A stretch of DNA of 64,000 nucleotides from positions 4,278,001 through 4,342,000 of the forward strand of contig AP024629.1 in assembly GCA_019670725.1 (NCBI GenBank), given 5' to 3'. Shown one piece after another: positions 1 to 7,447 of the stretch. How positions within the stretch are numbered: position 1 is the first letter of the stretch; each line of letters starts with the position of its first letter. The position numbers and the translations under genes are program-made. The notes below the pieces were generated by a model. The model was not told the DNA's origin, ran no database searches, and saw only the letters and a list, made by a program, of their open reading frames with translations. This DNA is from Alphaproteobacteria bacterium SO-S41. Its GTDB lineage: Bacteria > Pseudomonadota > Alphaproteobacteria > Micropepsales > Micropepsaceae.

Positions 1-28
1 TCGCCATCAAATCACTCGCGGGCGCCAT
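1..28 (-). CDS. Possible start of a leftward gene cut by the window edge
   Basis: Only nine codons are visible (Met-Ala-Pro-Ala-Ser-Asp-Leu-Met-Ala). The reason to consider it is a Shine-Dalgarno-like GGAGAG about 10 bases before the ATG on the minus strand, very like the one before the TadG gene nearby. No function can be assigned. It may be spurious, since the plus strand also has a short open frame ending at 59 that could be the tail of an upstream gene. Confidence 0.25.
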
Positions 29-71
29 GATCCGTGCTCTCCGGTCTGGCGTGGAGTAAACGCGCTGCTCT

Positions 72-87
72 TTAAGGATCGCTAAAC
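72..87 (+). promoter_or_regulatory. CtrA-like box (TTAA-N7-TAAAC)
   Basis: Seen: TTAA at 72-75, seven bases, then TAAA-C at 83-87. This is one base off the TTAA-N7-TTAA consensus of the alphaproteobacterial cell-cycle regulator CtrA. It lies about 140 bases before the first pilus-domain gene, and CtrA controls Tad pilus genes in Caulobacter. Binding here is inference. Confidence 0.3.
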
Positions 88-225
88 CCGGCTTACCAAA
101 TCGTGCAGATCTTCCCTGCCGATTGGTAAGACCCGGCGGCCGGCGTTCAGACTTATTTCAAACCTAGAGGGGCAAACTGGCGACAAGGACCGCGCCGAGC
201 GGCGCTGTCTCATGGAGCAGATGCG

Positions 226-609
226 ATGAACCGAGTCATAGTGAGCCTCGCTTTTGCGGCCCTCGCCGCCAGCCCGGCGCTGGCCGACGATCTGTCGGTC
301 GCCAAGGACCAGTCGAAAGTCATCAAGCTGACGGCGGCGGCGACGACGGTCGTGGTGGGCAATCCAGGGATCGCCGACGTCACGATGCAGGACGGTTCGA
401 CCGCCTTCGTGACCGGCAAGAGCTTCGGCACGACCAATGTCATCGCCATGGACGCGCAGGGCCACCAGATCGCGAGCTTTCGCGTGCTCGTGACCGGCGA
501 CCAGAACCGCTCGGTCACGCTGATGCGCGGTGGCCAGGTCGTGACGCTGAGCTGCGCGCCGCGCTGTGAAACCGTCGCGGCGGCCGGCGAACCCGCGGCG
601 TCGAAGTGA
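226..609 (+). CDS. Periplasmic pilus/secretin N-terminal-domain protein
   Basis: A 127-aa exported protein with an N-terminal signal peptide (residues 1-20, ending Ala-Leu-Ala). The mature part matches the short domain at the N-terminus of Tad secretins such as CpaC (T2SS/T3SS pil_N type): an alternating beta pattern with VVVGNPGIADV and TGKSFGTTNVIAMD. There is no secretin barrel, so it is a free-standing domain. A pair of cysteines (LSCAPRC) near the C-terminus could form a disulfide. The next gene is a close paralogue starting 39 bases downstream. Presumably it works in the periplasm with the pilus machinery encoded next door. The exact role is unknown. Confidence 0.8.
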   Translation: MNRVIVSLAFAALAASPALADDLSVAKDQSKVIKLTAAATTVVVGNPGIADVTMQDGSTAFVTGKSFGTTNVIAMDAQGHQIASFRVLVTGDQNRSVTLMRGGQVVTLSCAPRCETVAAAGEPAASK

Positions 610-647
610 GCGACGCGACGCCGGCATCTCTCAAGGGATATGTTCGC

Positions 648-1124
648 ATGAAAAAGCTGATGATGAGCGTCGCCCTTGCGGCCTTCGCGACCTTCCCGGC
701 GCTGGCCGAAGATCTCTCGGTCGCCAAGGACCAGTCTAAGGTCGTCAAGCTGACCACCGCGGCCTCGACCGTCGTCGTCGGCAATCCGGCCATCGCCGAT
801 GTCGCGATGCAGGACGGGACCACCGCGGTCGTGACCGGCAAGGGCTTCGGCGCCACGAATGTCATCGCGATGGACAGCGGGGGCCGCCAGATCGCCAGCT
901 TCCGCATCCTCGTCACCGGCGATTACAGCCGCTCGGTCACGCTGGTGCGCGGCGGCCAGGTCGTGACGCTGACCTGCGCGCCGCGCTGTGAAATGGTTTC
1001 GGCCGTCGGCGATCCCGGCGGCATCGCGGAATCCTCGACCGGGATGAAGGCCGCGCCGGCCGAGGCGGCGCCGGTGGTGCCCGCGCCGGTCGCGCCGCCC
1101 GCGCCCCCCGCCTCCATCGACTGA
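648..1124 (+). CDS. Periplasmic pilus/secretin N-terminal-domain protein, tandem paralogue
   Basis: 158 aa with signal peptide MKKLMMSVALAAFA. Nearly every motif of the preceding gene is repeated in order (LSVAKDQSKVVKL, VVVGNPAIADV, GATNVIAMD, LTCAPRC), so the two arose by tandem duplication. This copy adds a C-terminal tail of about 35 residues rich in Ala and Pro. The ATG at 648 is preferred over the GTG at 606 because it starts the signal peptide directly. Likely co-transcribed with the upstream copy and ended by the hairpin at 1146-1180. Confidence 0.8.
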   Translation: MKKLMMSVALAAFATFPALAEDLSVAKDQSKVVKLTTAASTVVVGNPAIADVAMQDGTTAVVTGKGFGATNVIAMDSGGRQIASFRILVTGDYSRSVTLVRGGQVVTLTCAPRCEMVSAVGDPGGIAESSTGMKAAPAEAAPVVPAPVAPPAPPASID

Positions 1125-1145
1125 TCCGCCAGACATCCGAAAACG

Positions 1146-1180
1146 AAAAGGGCCGGGGAATTTCCCCGGCCCTTTTGTTT
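1146..1180. terminator. Bidirectional rho-independent terminator
   Basis: A near-perfect stem (AAAAGGGCCGGGGAA pairing with TTTCCCCGGCCCTTTT) is followed by a T-rich run. It lies between the convergent pilus-domain gene and the TadG-like gene, so it can serve both. Confidence 0.85.
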
Positions 1181-1214
1181 TTTCGCCGGCAGGCGCCGGC
1201 GGCGACGCCGCCCG

Positions 1215-3062
1215 CTAGTGCGAGAGGCGCAGGCTGGAGATGTCGACCGCGATGGCGCGGAACGCGGCGCGCAGGGCCGCGCCGTTGTCGGCGAGATAGG
1301 CGTGCGCGGTGTCGGTCGCGCAGTTGCGCAGCTGGGTGACGAGCGCCGGCGTGTCGGCAATGTCGAAGCCGACCGTATAGACGATGACGCCGGCGGCCTT
1401 CATCGCCGTGCACTGCGCCGCGGCCTGCGCGAGCGCGTTGCCGTTGGTCGCGTTGCAATTGATATGGTCGGCGGCCGCGCCGCTGCCCGTGCCGGCATCG
1501 GCGGAGATGACGCCGTTGCAGTAGGACGTATTGAAGTCACCGTCCGTCATGAAGACGGCGATCTTGATGAGCTCCTCGGTGCCATAGGGCCTGGGCTGGC
1601 TGGCGACCGGCCACAGCGAGGCGAAGTTCGGCGAGATCATGTACCAGCCCCAGGCCGCACCGATCTGGCCCGCCGTCGAGCCGGTCGCGGCCAGGGCGTT
1701 GATGCGGGTCGTCAGCAGCGCCTTGTCGCTGGTGAGCGGCACGATCGTGTTGCCGAGGCAGGGATTGGAACTGGCCGGGTAGTTGCGGCCGACGAAAGCG
1801 GTGGCCGGTGCAACGTCGTCATATTTGTGGACGCCGATGCGTTCGGTGACGCAGGTGCTGATCTGCTGCACGCGCGCGTTCCCTTCGGCATTCGTGAAGG
1901 CGTAGTACTGGCAACCCGCCGTCGTGCAGAAGGCCTGTCCGCCGGAAGAATAGGTCGTGAAGTTGGGACCGAGCGAGCCCGACAGCGAGTAGCTGTTGGT
2001 GCTGGCATTCGCCACCGTCCAGGTGGTGTTCGCGGCGCTGTTGATCTGCGTCGTGCCGACCGTGCTGGTGATGAAGACCTTGTCGCCGTTGGCGAAGCCG
2101 TGGCTGTTCGAGGTGATCACGGCCTCGCAGCCCGCGACCAGGCACTTCCGCACCGTGCCGCCCGACGAATAGGTGGAGTAGCTGGAGCTGTTCACACCGT
2201 TGAGGCTGAACTTGTTCGCGTCGATCTTGGTGATCGTGTAGGGCTTGGCGTTCAATGTCGTCATGCCGCCAACACTGGCGATCCACACGACATCGCCGGT
2301 TGCGAAGCCATGCGCGGTGGAGGTGATGACGGCGGGGTTTGCCTTGGTCGCGGCGGTGATGGTCTTCGCCGTGCTGCCCACCGCCCACCAGGCGACACCG
2401 GTGATCGCCCGGCTGGCCGGCACCGCGCCGCGCACCGCGGCCGCGTAGGTGGCCGACACGTTGACGCCGACCGAGAACGGAATCAAGGCGACCTTGGACG
2501 TGAACTGCGCCTGGTCGTCCCATACGACGATGTTGACGAGATCCGCGGCGGCGGCCCGGAGATCGGTGATCCGGCTGCCGCTCATCGAGCCCGTGACGTC
2601 GAGCACCATCGCGATTTCGAGACTGTTCGAGCTGCGGACCACGCGCGCTTCGGCGGTGACCGACATTTCGTCGAAGCCGATCAGCCCCATGATAACGGTA
2701 TCGACGGTCGCATCGGCGGCGACCCGGACTTCCCGGTCGTTGAAGGTCAGCCGCAGGGCGCTCGGCCGGCCGATTTCGCCGGTCGCGTAGTTCGCCCTAA
2801 AGAAGGCGTTGGCCGAGGCGGTGAGCTGGGCCTCGGTCAGGCCGGTCTGGCCGCCGACGGCGAGCGCCGTCGCGTCGAGCGCGGCGGCGAGCCGGTTCTT
2901 GACCATCATGGCGCGGCTGAAATCGACGGCGAGGCCGCCGAAGGCAAAGAAGGGGATGGCCGCGATGCCGAACATCATCGCGATATTGCCGGAACGGCTG
3001 CCCCAGAATCCCGCGAGCCTGCGGACGGACTTCCAAAGGCGCGTCGGTCGTGAATCGGACAT
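1215..3062 (-). CDS. TadG-like pilus assembly protein with von Willebrand domain and two inserted repeats
   Basis: 615 aa. The N-terminus has the TadG/TadE-type membrane segment (about residues 24-46, RSGNIAMMFGIAAIPFFAFG), followed by a Tad domain. A von Willebrand A fold starts at about 150 with an intact MIDAS metal site (DVTGSMS, 155-161) and ends near the C-terminus. Inserted in this fold, at about 235-303 and 308-375, are two related repeats with 'HGFA-GD-V' and 'YSTYSSGG/FTTYSSGG' hallmarks. These resemble the FCCH-type modules known from phage tail proteins. The ATG at 3062 has GGAGAG 9 bases upstream, so the longer open frame to 3164 is not needed. It is divergent from the TadE pair across an AT-rich spacer. 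Probably an envelope protein tied to Flp pilus biogenesis. Confidence 0.8.
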   Translation of the reverse strand: MSDSRPTRLWKSVRRLAGFWGSRSGNIAMMFGIAAIPFFAFGGLAVDFSRAMMVKNRLAAALDATALAVGGQTGLTEAQLTASANAFFRANYATGEIGRPSALRLTFNDREVRVAADATVDTVIMGLIGFDEMSVTAEARVVRSSNSLEIAMVLDVTGSMSGSRITDLRAAAADLVNIVVWDDQAQFTSKVALIPFSVGVNVSATYAAAVRGAVPASRAITGVAWWAVGSTAKTITAATKANPAVITSTAHGFATGDVVWIASVGGMTTLNAKPYTITKIDANKFSLNGVNSSSYSTYSSGGTVRKCLVAGCEAVITSNSHGFANGDKVFITSTVGTTQINSAANTTWTVANASTNSYSLSGSLGPNFTTYSSGGQAFCTTAGCQYYAFTNAEGNARVQQISTCVTERIGVHKYDDVAPATAFVGRNYPASSNPCLGNTIVPLTSDKALLTTRINALAATGSTAGQIGAAWGWYMISPNFASLWPVASQPRPYGTEELIKIAVFMTDGDFNTSYCNGVISADAGTGSGAAADHINCNATNGNALAQAAAQCTAMKAAGVIVYTVGFDIADTPALVTQLRNCATDTAHAYLADNGAALRAAFRAIAVDISSLRLSH

Positions 3063-3376
3063 TCCAGCAGCTCTCCGCAAGGCGCACGCGGACGGACGCC
3101 CGCCCCGCACACGCGCCGGGCCGCACATTGCCTCGGCGCAGTTAACAAATTGCAAAATATACAATTTTATACAAATTATCTTTATTCAAATTTTATGAGA
3201 ATTATCGAAGGATGTTCGCTGTTTCTGTTTCACATCATTAGAGTTAACGCTCGATAATCACTGTTTTTACTTGAACTGTTGTGTTATCCATGAACCGTAT
3301 TCGAGCGGGGACTGATACGTCGATGGTTCGCCTTCATCGCTTCTGGCCGTTTCGTTCCAGGACACTGGACACGGAG
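3063..3376. promoter_or_regulatory. AT-rich divergent promoter region of the tad genes
   Basis: Between the TadG-like gene and the first TadE-like gene, positions 3138-3290 are strikingly AT-rich in an otherwise GC-rich window. GTTAAC half-sites (CtrA half-box type) occur at 3141 and 3243. No complete TTAA-N7-TTAA box is present. The region presumably holds both divergent promoters. No sigma-70 hexamer pair stands out clearly. Part of the 3' half may be coding if TadE starts earlier. Confidence 0.45.
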
Positions 3377-3940
3377 ATGACGCACGCCCCGCAAGGACCG
3401 GGCCGCGTGCGGCGTTTCCTGCGCGATATCCGCGGTGTCGCGGCGCTGGAATTCGCCATGCTGGGGCCGCCCTTCTTCCTGATCCTGTTCTCGATGTTCG
3501 AAGTCGGGATGACCTATACGGCCGACACGCTGCTGCAGAACGCGGTGAACGAGACGGCGCGGCTGATCCGCACCGGCGAGGTCAACGTCGCCAACACGAC
3601 GCGCGAGCAGTTCCGGCAGATGGTCTGCGACCGGATCAACGTTTTGCTCGCCTGCGACGACCATCTGAAGATCGACGTGCGCGAGTTCACCAATTTCGCC
3701 GGCTCGGGCTTTACCAGCCCGCTGACCCCGGGCGGCACGTACCGGCCCGATTCCGATTTCCGCTTCCAGCCCGGCGCGCCCTGCTCGGTGGTGCTGGTGC
3801 GCGCCTTCTATGCCTGGGATCCCATCACGCCGGGCCTCGGCGAGGCGATGGGCAATATGAACAGCGGCAGCCAGCAGCTGCTGCAGGGCACAACCGCCGT
3901 CCGCAATGAACCCTTCGACCGAGCCCGTCCGGTATGCTGA
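3377..3940 (+). CDS. TadE-like pseudopilin
   Basis: About 187 aa. A TadE signature follows a short basic N-terminus: DIRGVAALEFAMLGPPFF then a hydrophobic stretch, with the Glu of the pseudopilin processing motif. The remainder is extracytoplasmic with several cysteines. The start is uncertain: ATG 3377 gives the usual TadE length before the membrane segment, but in-frame ATGs at 3290 and 3323 and a GTG at 3281 are possible, none with a strong ribosome binding site. It overlaps the next TadE-like gene by 7 bases (ATGCTGA), so the two are translationally coupled. Confidence 0.8.
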   Translation: MTHAPQGPGRVRRFLRDIRGVAALEFAMLGPPFFLILFSMFEVGMTYTADTLLQNAVNETARLIRTGEVNVANTTREQFRQMVCDRINVLLACDDHLKIDVREFTNFAGSGFTSPLTPGGTYRPDSDFRFQPGAPCSVVLVRAFYAWDPITPGLGEAMGNMNSGSQQLLQGTTAVRNEPFDRARPVC

Positions 3941-4479
3941 TCATGATCCGCTCCTTCCTCAACCGCTTCCGGCGCGACGAGTCCGGTCTTTCGGCCGTCG
4001 AATTCGCGATCGTCGTGCCGATCATGCTCGGCTTCCTGCTCGGCTCGGTCGAGATCTCCAATGGCCAGCTTGCCAATCGCAAGGTGACGCAGACCACCTC
4101 GACCCTCGCGGACCTCGTGGCGCAGGACAACTCGATCACCAATGCGGAGATCAACGACATCTTCGCCGCGGGGATCGCGGTGATGTATCCGACCAACACC
4201 TCGACCATGAAGATGCGCATTACCGCCATCAACGCCGATCTGAACGGCGTCACCACGGTCGGCTGGAGCGACGGCCGCAATATGCCGGCGCGCACGGTGA
4301 ACGGCGCGATCACGGTGCCCGCCGGCATGATCACGCCCGGCGGCAGCGTGATCCTGACGGAGATCGAGCTCGACTACACCTCGCCGCTGGGCGAGGTCCT
4401 CACCGGGCCGCTGCACCTGAAGGACCAGTTCTACCTGCGTCCGCGCCGCAGCCTGAGGGTCGCCCGCGTCCCGAGCTGA
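3934..4479 (+). CDS. Second TadE/TadG-like pseudopilin
   Basis: 181 aa with the same architecture as its upstream neighbour: basic N-terminus (NRFRRDESGLSAVEFAIVVPIM), one membrane helix at about 18-40 and an extracytoplasmic domain. The Glu of VEFA matches the prepilin-type motif. It begins inside the last codons of the first TadE gene, which indicates an operon. TadE and TadF/G proteins are minor pseudopilins of the Flp/Tad system. The core genes (tadA, B, C, secretin, flp) are not in this window. Confidence 0.8.
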   Translation: MLIMIRSFLNRFRRDESGLSAVEFAIVVPIMLGFLLGSVEISNGQLANRKVTQTTSTLADLVAQDNSITNAEINDIFAAGIAVMYPTNTSTMKMRITAINADLNGVTTVGWSDGRNMPARTVNGAITVPAGMITPGGSVILTEIELDYTSPLGEVLTGPLHLKDQFYLRPRRSLRVARVPS

Positions 4480-4495
4480 CGGGAGGTTTTCAGGG

Positions 4496-4511
4496 TTTAC
4501 CGATCCTTAAC
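4496..4511 (+). promoter_or_regulatory. CtrA-like box (TTTA-N7-TTAAC)
   Basis: TTTA at 4496-4499, seven bases, then TTAAC at 4507-4511: one mismatch from the CtrA consensus. It sits about 100 bases before the gene at 4610. Functional binding is inferred only. Confidence 0.35.
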
Positions 4512-4609
4512 GCCCGGCGCGCGATCACGGTCGCGCCAGGGCCGCTCGCACCGGTCCGCCGAACCTGTTAAGGACGGCCTGTTCATCCGGCCAGGCCCGC
4601 GAGGAAACC

Positions 4610-5263
4610 ATGAAAATCACCGCCCGCGCCGCGGCTGTTCTTACAGCCGCTTGTATCGCCGTCACCGGCGTCGCCGCCGCCGCCAAGAAGGCTCCCGCGG
4701 CTGCCCCGGCCCCGGCCTGCGTCAAGGGTGCCGACGAGATGGCGCTGCAGATCCGCGTCGTCCAGACCGATCTGATGGTCGCCGCGCTCTCGTGCAGCGC
4801 CTCGGCGCGCTACAACGAGTTCGTGAAGGGCAACCAGCCGGTCCTGATGGCCGCCCATACCCAGTTGACCAAGTTCTTCACCGCCAAGCGCGGCGGCGCC
4901 AAGGCGCTCAACGCCTTCATCACCAAGCTCGCCAACGATTCCTCGATGCGCAGCGTCCAGAACATCGCGCTGTTCTGCCAGGAGACCGGCTGGCTCTACG
5001 ACGCGATCCTGAGCCCCACGCGCGGCGACCTGCCGACCTTCATCCAGCCGCTGCTGGTCGCCCAGCGCCATGGTTATCAGCCCTGCGAGCCGCGCCCGAG
5101 CTATGTCGTGCTTGGCCCCAAGGGCCCGACCGAGGTCGCCGCGGCGGCCCCTGCCCCCGCCGCGCCTGCGCCCGCCGCAGCCCCCGGCGCCGCCCCGGCG
5201 CCTGCCGACACCAGCGGCGTGCCCTCCCCGCGTCCCAAGCCCGCGACGATCGCCTCGCGCTAG
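4610..5263 (+). CDS. Secreted protein of unknown function with Ala/Pro-rich tail
   Basis: 217 aa with a signal peptide ending near residue 24 (VTGVAAAAK) and a good ribosome site (GAGGAAACC before ATG). The mature domain of about 130 residues is helical and carries four cysteines (PACVKG, LSCSAS, LFCQET, QPCEPR), suggesting two periplasmic disulfides. The final 60 residues are low-complexity Ala-Pro. I do not recognise a characterised family. It stands alone between the tad genes and a terminator, with a CtrA-like box upstream. Confidence 0.75.
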   Translation: MKITARAAAVLTAACIAVTGVAAAAKKAPAAAPAPACVKGADEMALQIRVVQTDLMVAALSCSASARYNEFVKGNQPVLMAAHTQLTKFFTAKRGGAKALNAFITKLANDSSMRSVQNIALFCQETGWLYDAILSPTRGDLPTFIQPLLVAQRHGYQPCEPRPSYVVLGPKGPTEVAAAAPAPAAPAPAAAPGAAPAPADTSGVPSPRPKPATIASR

Positions 5264-5311
5264 GCTTTCCGCGCGCCGGGCCCTTCGGCGCCTCACCCCG
5301 ATTGCACAACG

Positions 5312-5343
5312 AAAAAGGGCGGCCCGAGGGCCGCCCTTTCCGC
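5312..5343. terminator. Bidirectional rho-independent terminator
   Basis: Perfect 12-base arms AAAGGGCGGCCC and GGGCCGCCCTTT around GA, flanked by A/T runs, between the convergent secreted-protein gene and the OmpA-family gene. Confidence 0.85.
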
Positions 5344-5363
5344 ATCCTCCGTGAGGAGGTTGA

Positions 5364-6368
5364 TTACATCGCAGAGCCCGACAGATCGATCGTGGCGCGG
5401 CGGTTCTGGGGTTCCTTCACGCCGGGGCCCGTGGGGACCAGCGGCTCGCTGAAGCCCTTGCCCGAGGTCGAGATCGTGTCGCCGGGGACGCCATTGGCAA
5501 CCAGGCCGGACTTCACGCTGGCAGCGCGACGCTCGGAGAGCGGCTGGTTGTAGGCGGCCGAACCGACCGTATCGGTGTGACCGATGACGGAGATCGAGAC
5601 CGAACCGGTCGACTTGTAGGCGGCGGCGGCTTCGGCGATCACGGCCTGGGCTTCCGGCGTCAGGTCGGACTTGTCGAAGTTGAAGAAGACGATGAACGTC
5701 TTGGCGGCAACCGGCGGCGGCGGCGGCGGGGGCTGCTCGACGACCGGCGCTTCCTCGAGGAAGTGGAAGCGGACGCCGACATAGGCGCTGTGCGCGTCGT
5801 AGTCGTCCTTGAACTGGGTGAGGCCGCCGGTCGGGATCTCGAAGCCGTCGGCAACGAAGTAGTTGTAGCCGGCGAACACGCCGACATCATCGCTCACCAT
5901 GGCTTCGAACTCGACGATGCCCTGATAGGCGAACACGTAGTCGCGGCCATCGAGGCCGTTGATAGCGTCATCTTCGGTGCCGATGCGGGCGCCACCGATG
6001 CCGGCGCCCAGCGACAGGGCGTAGCCCGGGCCGAGGTCGAAGTCATAAAGGACGTTGACCATTTCCGAGAGCGAGGTGGTCGTGCCGGCGCGCTGAACCG
6101 CAGCCGCGCCCGTGATGGTGCGGGTGTAGTCGTTCGAGCGCCAGGCGGTCTCGAGCTCGATGCGCAGGCCCATGTCCAGCTTATAGCCGGCCGAACCGTT
6201 CAGGACGAAGCCCGTGTCGTAGTCGAAGGAGGGAGCGGTCTCGTAGTCGCCGACCCAGTTACCGCCGGCGCCGAAGTCGAGATAGAAGCCGGTGGGCGTT
6301 CCCGCCGCAGCGGCGCCGGTCAGGGCGATCGCCGCCGCGCCAGCCAGCATGATATTCTTGAGCGTCAT
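5364..6368 (-). CDS. OmpA-family outer membrane protein
   Basis: 334 aa. Signal peptide 1-23 (MTLKNIMLAGAAAIALTGAAAAG), then a beta-barrel of about 190 residues with alternating aromatic/hydrophobic strands. A short hinge (EAPVVEQPPPPPPPVAAK) leads to a C-terminal OmpA peptidoglycan-binding domain: IGHTDTVG, NQPLSERRA and the NRR motif near the end. It anchors the outer membrane to the cell wall. The start is supported by GAGAGG 7 bases upstream. The 266-base gap upstream holds its promoter, which I could not pin down. The protein is monocistronic, ending at the shared terminator. Confidence 0.93.
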   Translation of the reverse strand: MTLKNIMLAGAAAIALTGAAAAGTPTGFYLDFGAGGNWVGDYETAPSFDYDTGFVLNGSAGYKLDMGLRIELETAWRSNDYTRTITGAAAVQRAGTTTSLSEMVNVLYDFDLGPGYALSLGAGIGGARIGTEDDAINGLDGRDYVFAYQGIVEFEAMVSDDVGVFAGYNYFVADGFEIPTGGLTQFKDDYDAHSAYVGVRFHFLEEAPVVEQPPPPPPPVAAKTFIVFFNFDKSDLTPEAQAVIAEAAAAYKSTGSVSISVIGHTDTVGSAAYNQPLSERRAASVKSGLVANGVPGDTISTSGKGFSEPLVPTGPGVKEPQNRRATIDLSGSAM

Positions 6369-6634
6369 TATGAAGCCTCTCTTGTGACAGCTTGCAGGCG
6401 CGCCGTGCGGCGCCGCCCCAGTCGACGGGTTTGCCCCCCATCGCCTCCGATGTGTGAGGTAACACGGAGGTATGTTTCAAACCATAGGACACAAGGCTTG
6501 TCGGCATCGCTGCACGGCCGTTGTTGCAGATATGTCACGAGACACAAGACGTGCCCGAAAGCCGTGCAAACACTGCGGATTCCTGCGCCGGTCGCGGGTT
6601 TGAGAGCGTGGCGTTTCAGCCGCGTAAGGAAACG

Positions 6635-7423
6635 TCAGCGCACCTGGACGAGGACGAGGTCGAACCGCTCGGCGGGGTCGCCCGTGAGCGCCGGGACGCG
6701 CGTATCGGTCGTGAACAGCAGCGTCTTGCCTGCATAGATCGCGGCCCGGATCGCATAGCTGTGGCCCTTGACCCGGCGGGCCGGGTCGACGGTGAGGGCG
6801 AAGGCGATGGGGACCTGACCGGCCGGTGAGACGGTCTGCTCGGCGATGACAGCGGCCGGGGCATCGGCGAGGCTGACATCCTCGATCCGGACTTCCAGCC
6901 GCGCGTCCGGCGGCAGCGCGATGCGCTGGCGATAGGTGGCGGTGCCGGAAATCTTGATGTCGGTCACGGGATCGGGGGCAAAGCGCGTCGGCTTGGCGGC
7001 GCCGGTGCTGGTGAGCTCAAAAAAGCCGTTGGCGTCGAGCGCCACCCGCTCCACCTTGCCGAGAACAGCGAGATAGCGCCCTTCCTGCTCCATCAATGCC
7101 GGGGCGGCGCAGGCCATCTGGGTGGTGGCGAGCGGGGCGAAGGTCAGCTTGTCGCCGGCCAGCGTCGCCTGGCCGACATAGCGGTTGCAGCTCGCGGACC
7201 CGCTGACCGAGCCGTCGGCCTGGAAGACCAGCGTGACGTGGCTGTTGTCGATGATCCCCGCCCCGGCAATGTCCTCGGCGATCCAGCGGCTGGGAAACAG
7301 GCTCGCGGCCGTGGGCGCCGCAGCGGCGGGTGACGGCGACATCTCGGCCTTGGGGGTTTGCGTACAGGCAGACAGGGCGGCGGCGAGCAGGGCAGCCAGT
7401 GCGGCGTGGACCATCGTCTTCAT
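6635..7423 (-). CDS. META-domain/YbaY-like lipoprotein
   Basis: 262 aa lipoprotein: lipobox ALSAC with Cys20 after a hydrophobic signal. Residues of about 45-150 form a META/HslJ-like domain (SRWIAEDI, SGSASCNRYVG, ATTQMACA). The second half resembles the YbaY/type III secretion-pilotin-like domain (SGTATYRQRIALPPDARLEVRIEDVSLADAPA). Such proteins are envelope lipoproteins linked to stress or antibiotic tolerance in other bacteria. The role here is inferred. A strong Shine-Dalgarno (GGAGGA) lies 8 bases before the ATG. It follows the drug-exporter gene by 24 bases, so probably one transcript. Confidence 0.8.
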   Translation of the reverse strand: MKTMVHAALAALLAAALSACTQTPKAEMSPSPAAAAPTAASLFPSRWIAEDIAGAGIIDNSHVTLVFQADGSVSGSASCNRYVGQATLAGDKLTFAPLATTQMACAAPALMEQEGRYLAVLGKVERVALDANGFFELTSTGAAKPTRFAPDPVTDIKISGTATYRQRIALPPDARLEVRIEDVSLADAPAAVIAEQTVSPAGQVPIAFALTVDPARRVKGHSYAIRAAIYAGKTLLFTTDTRVPALTGDPAERFDLVLVQVR

Positions 7424-7447
7424 GGCGTGTCCTCCGTTTTCTTTGCC

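Noticed and set aside
1-59. Short plus-strand open frame ending at 59 (pilin-like tail)
   Set aside because: Only 18 codons are visible, and nothing supports it over the minus-strand alternative.
1218-3053. 611-aa plus-strand open frame opposite the TadG-like gene
   Set aside because: Composition is Arg/Gly/Asp-rich low complexity as expected of an antisense shadow, with no family motif; the minus-strand TadG gene is clearly coding.
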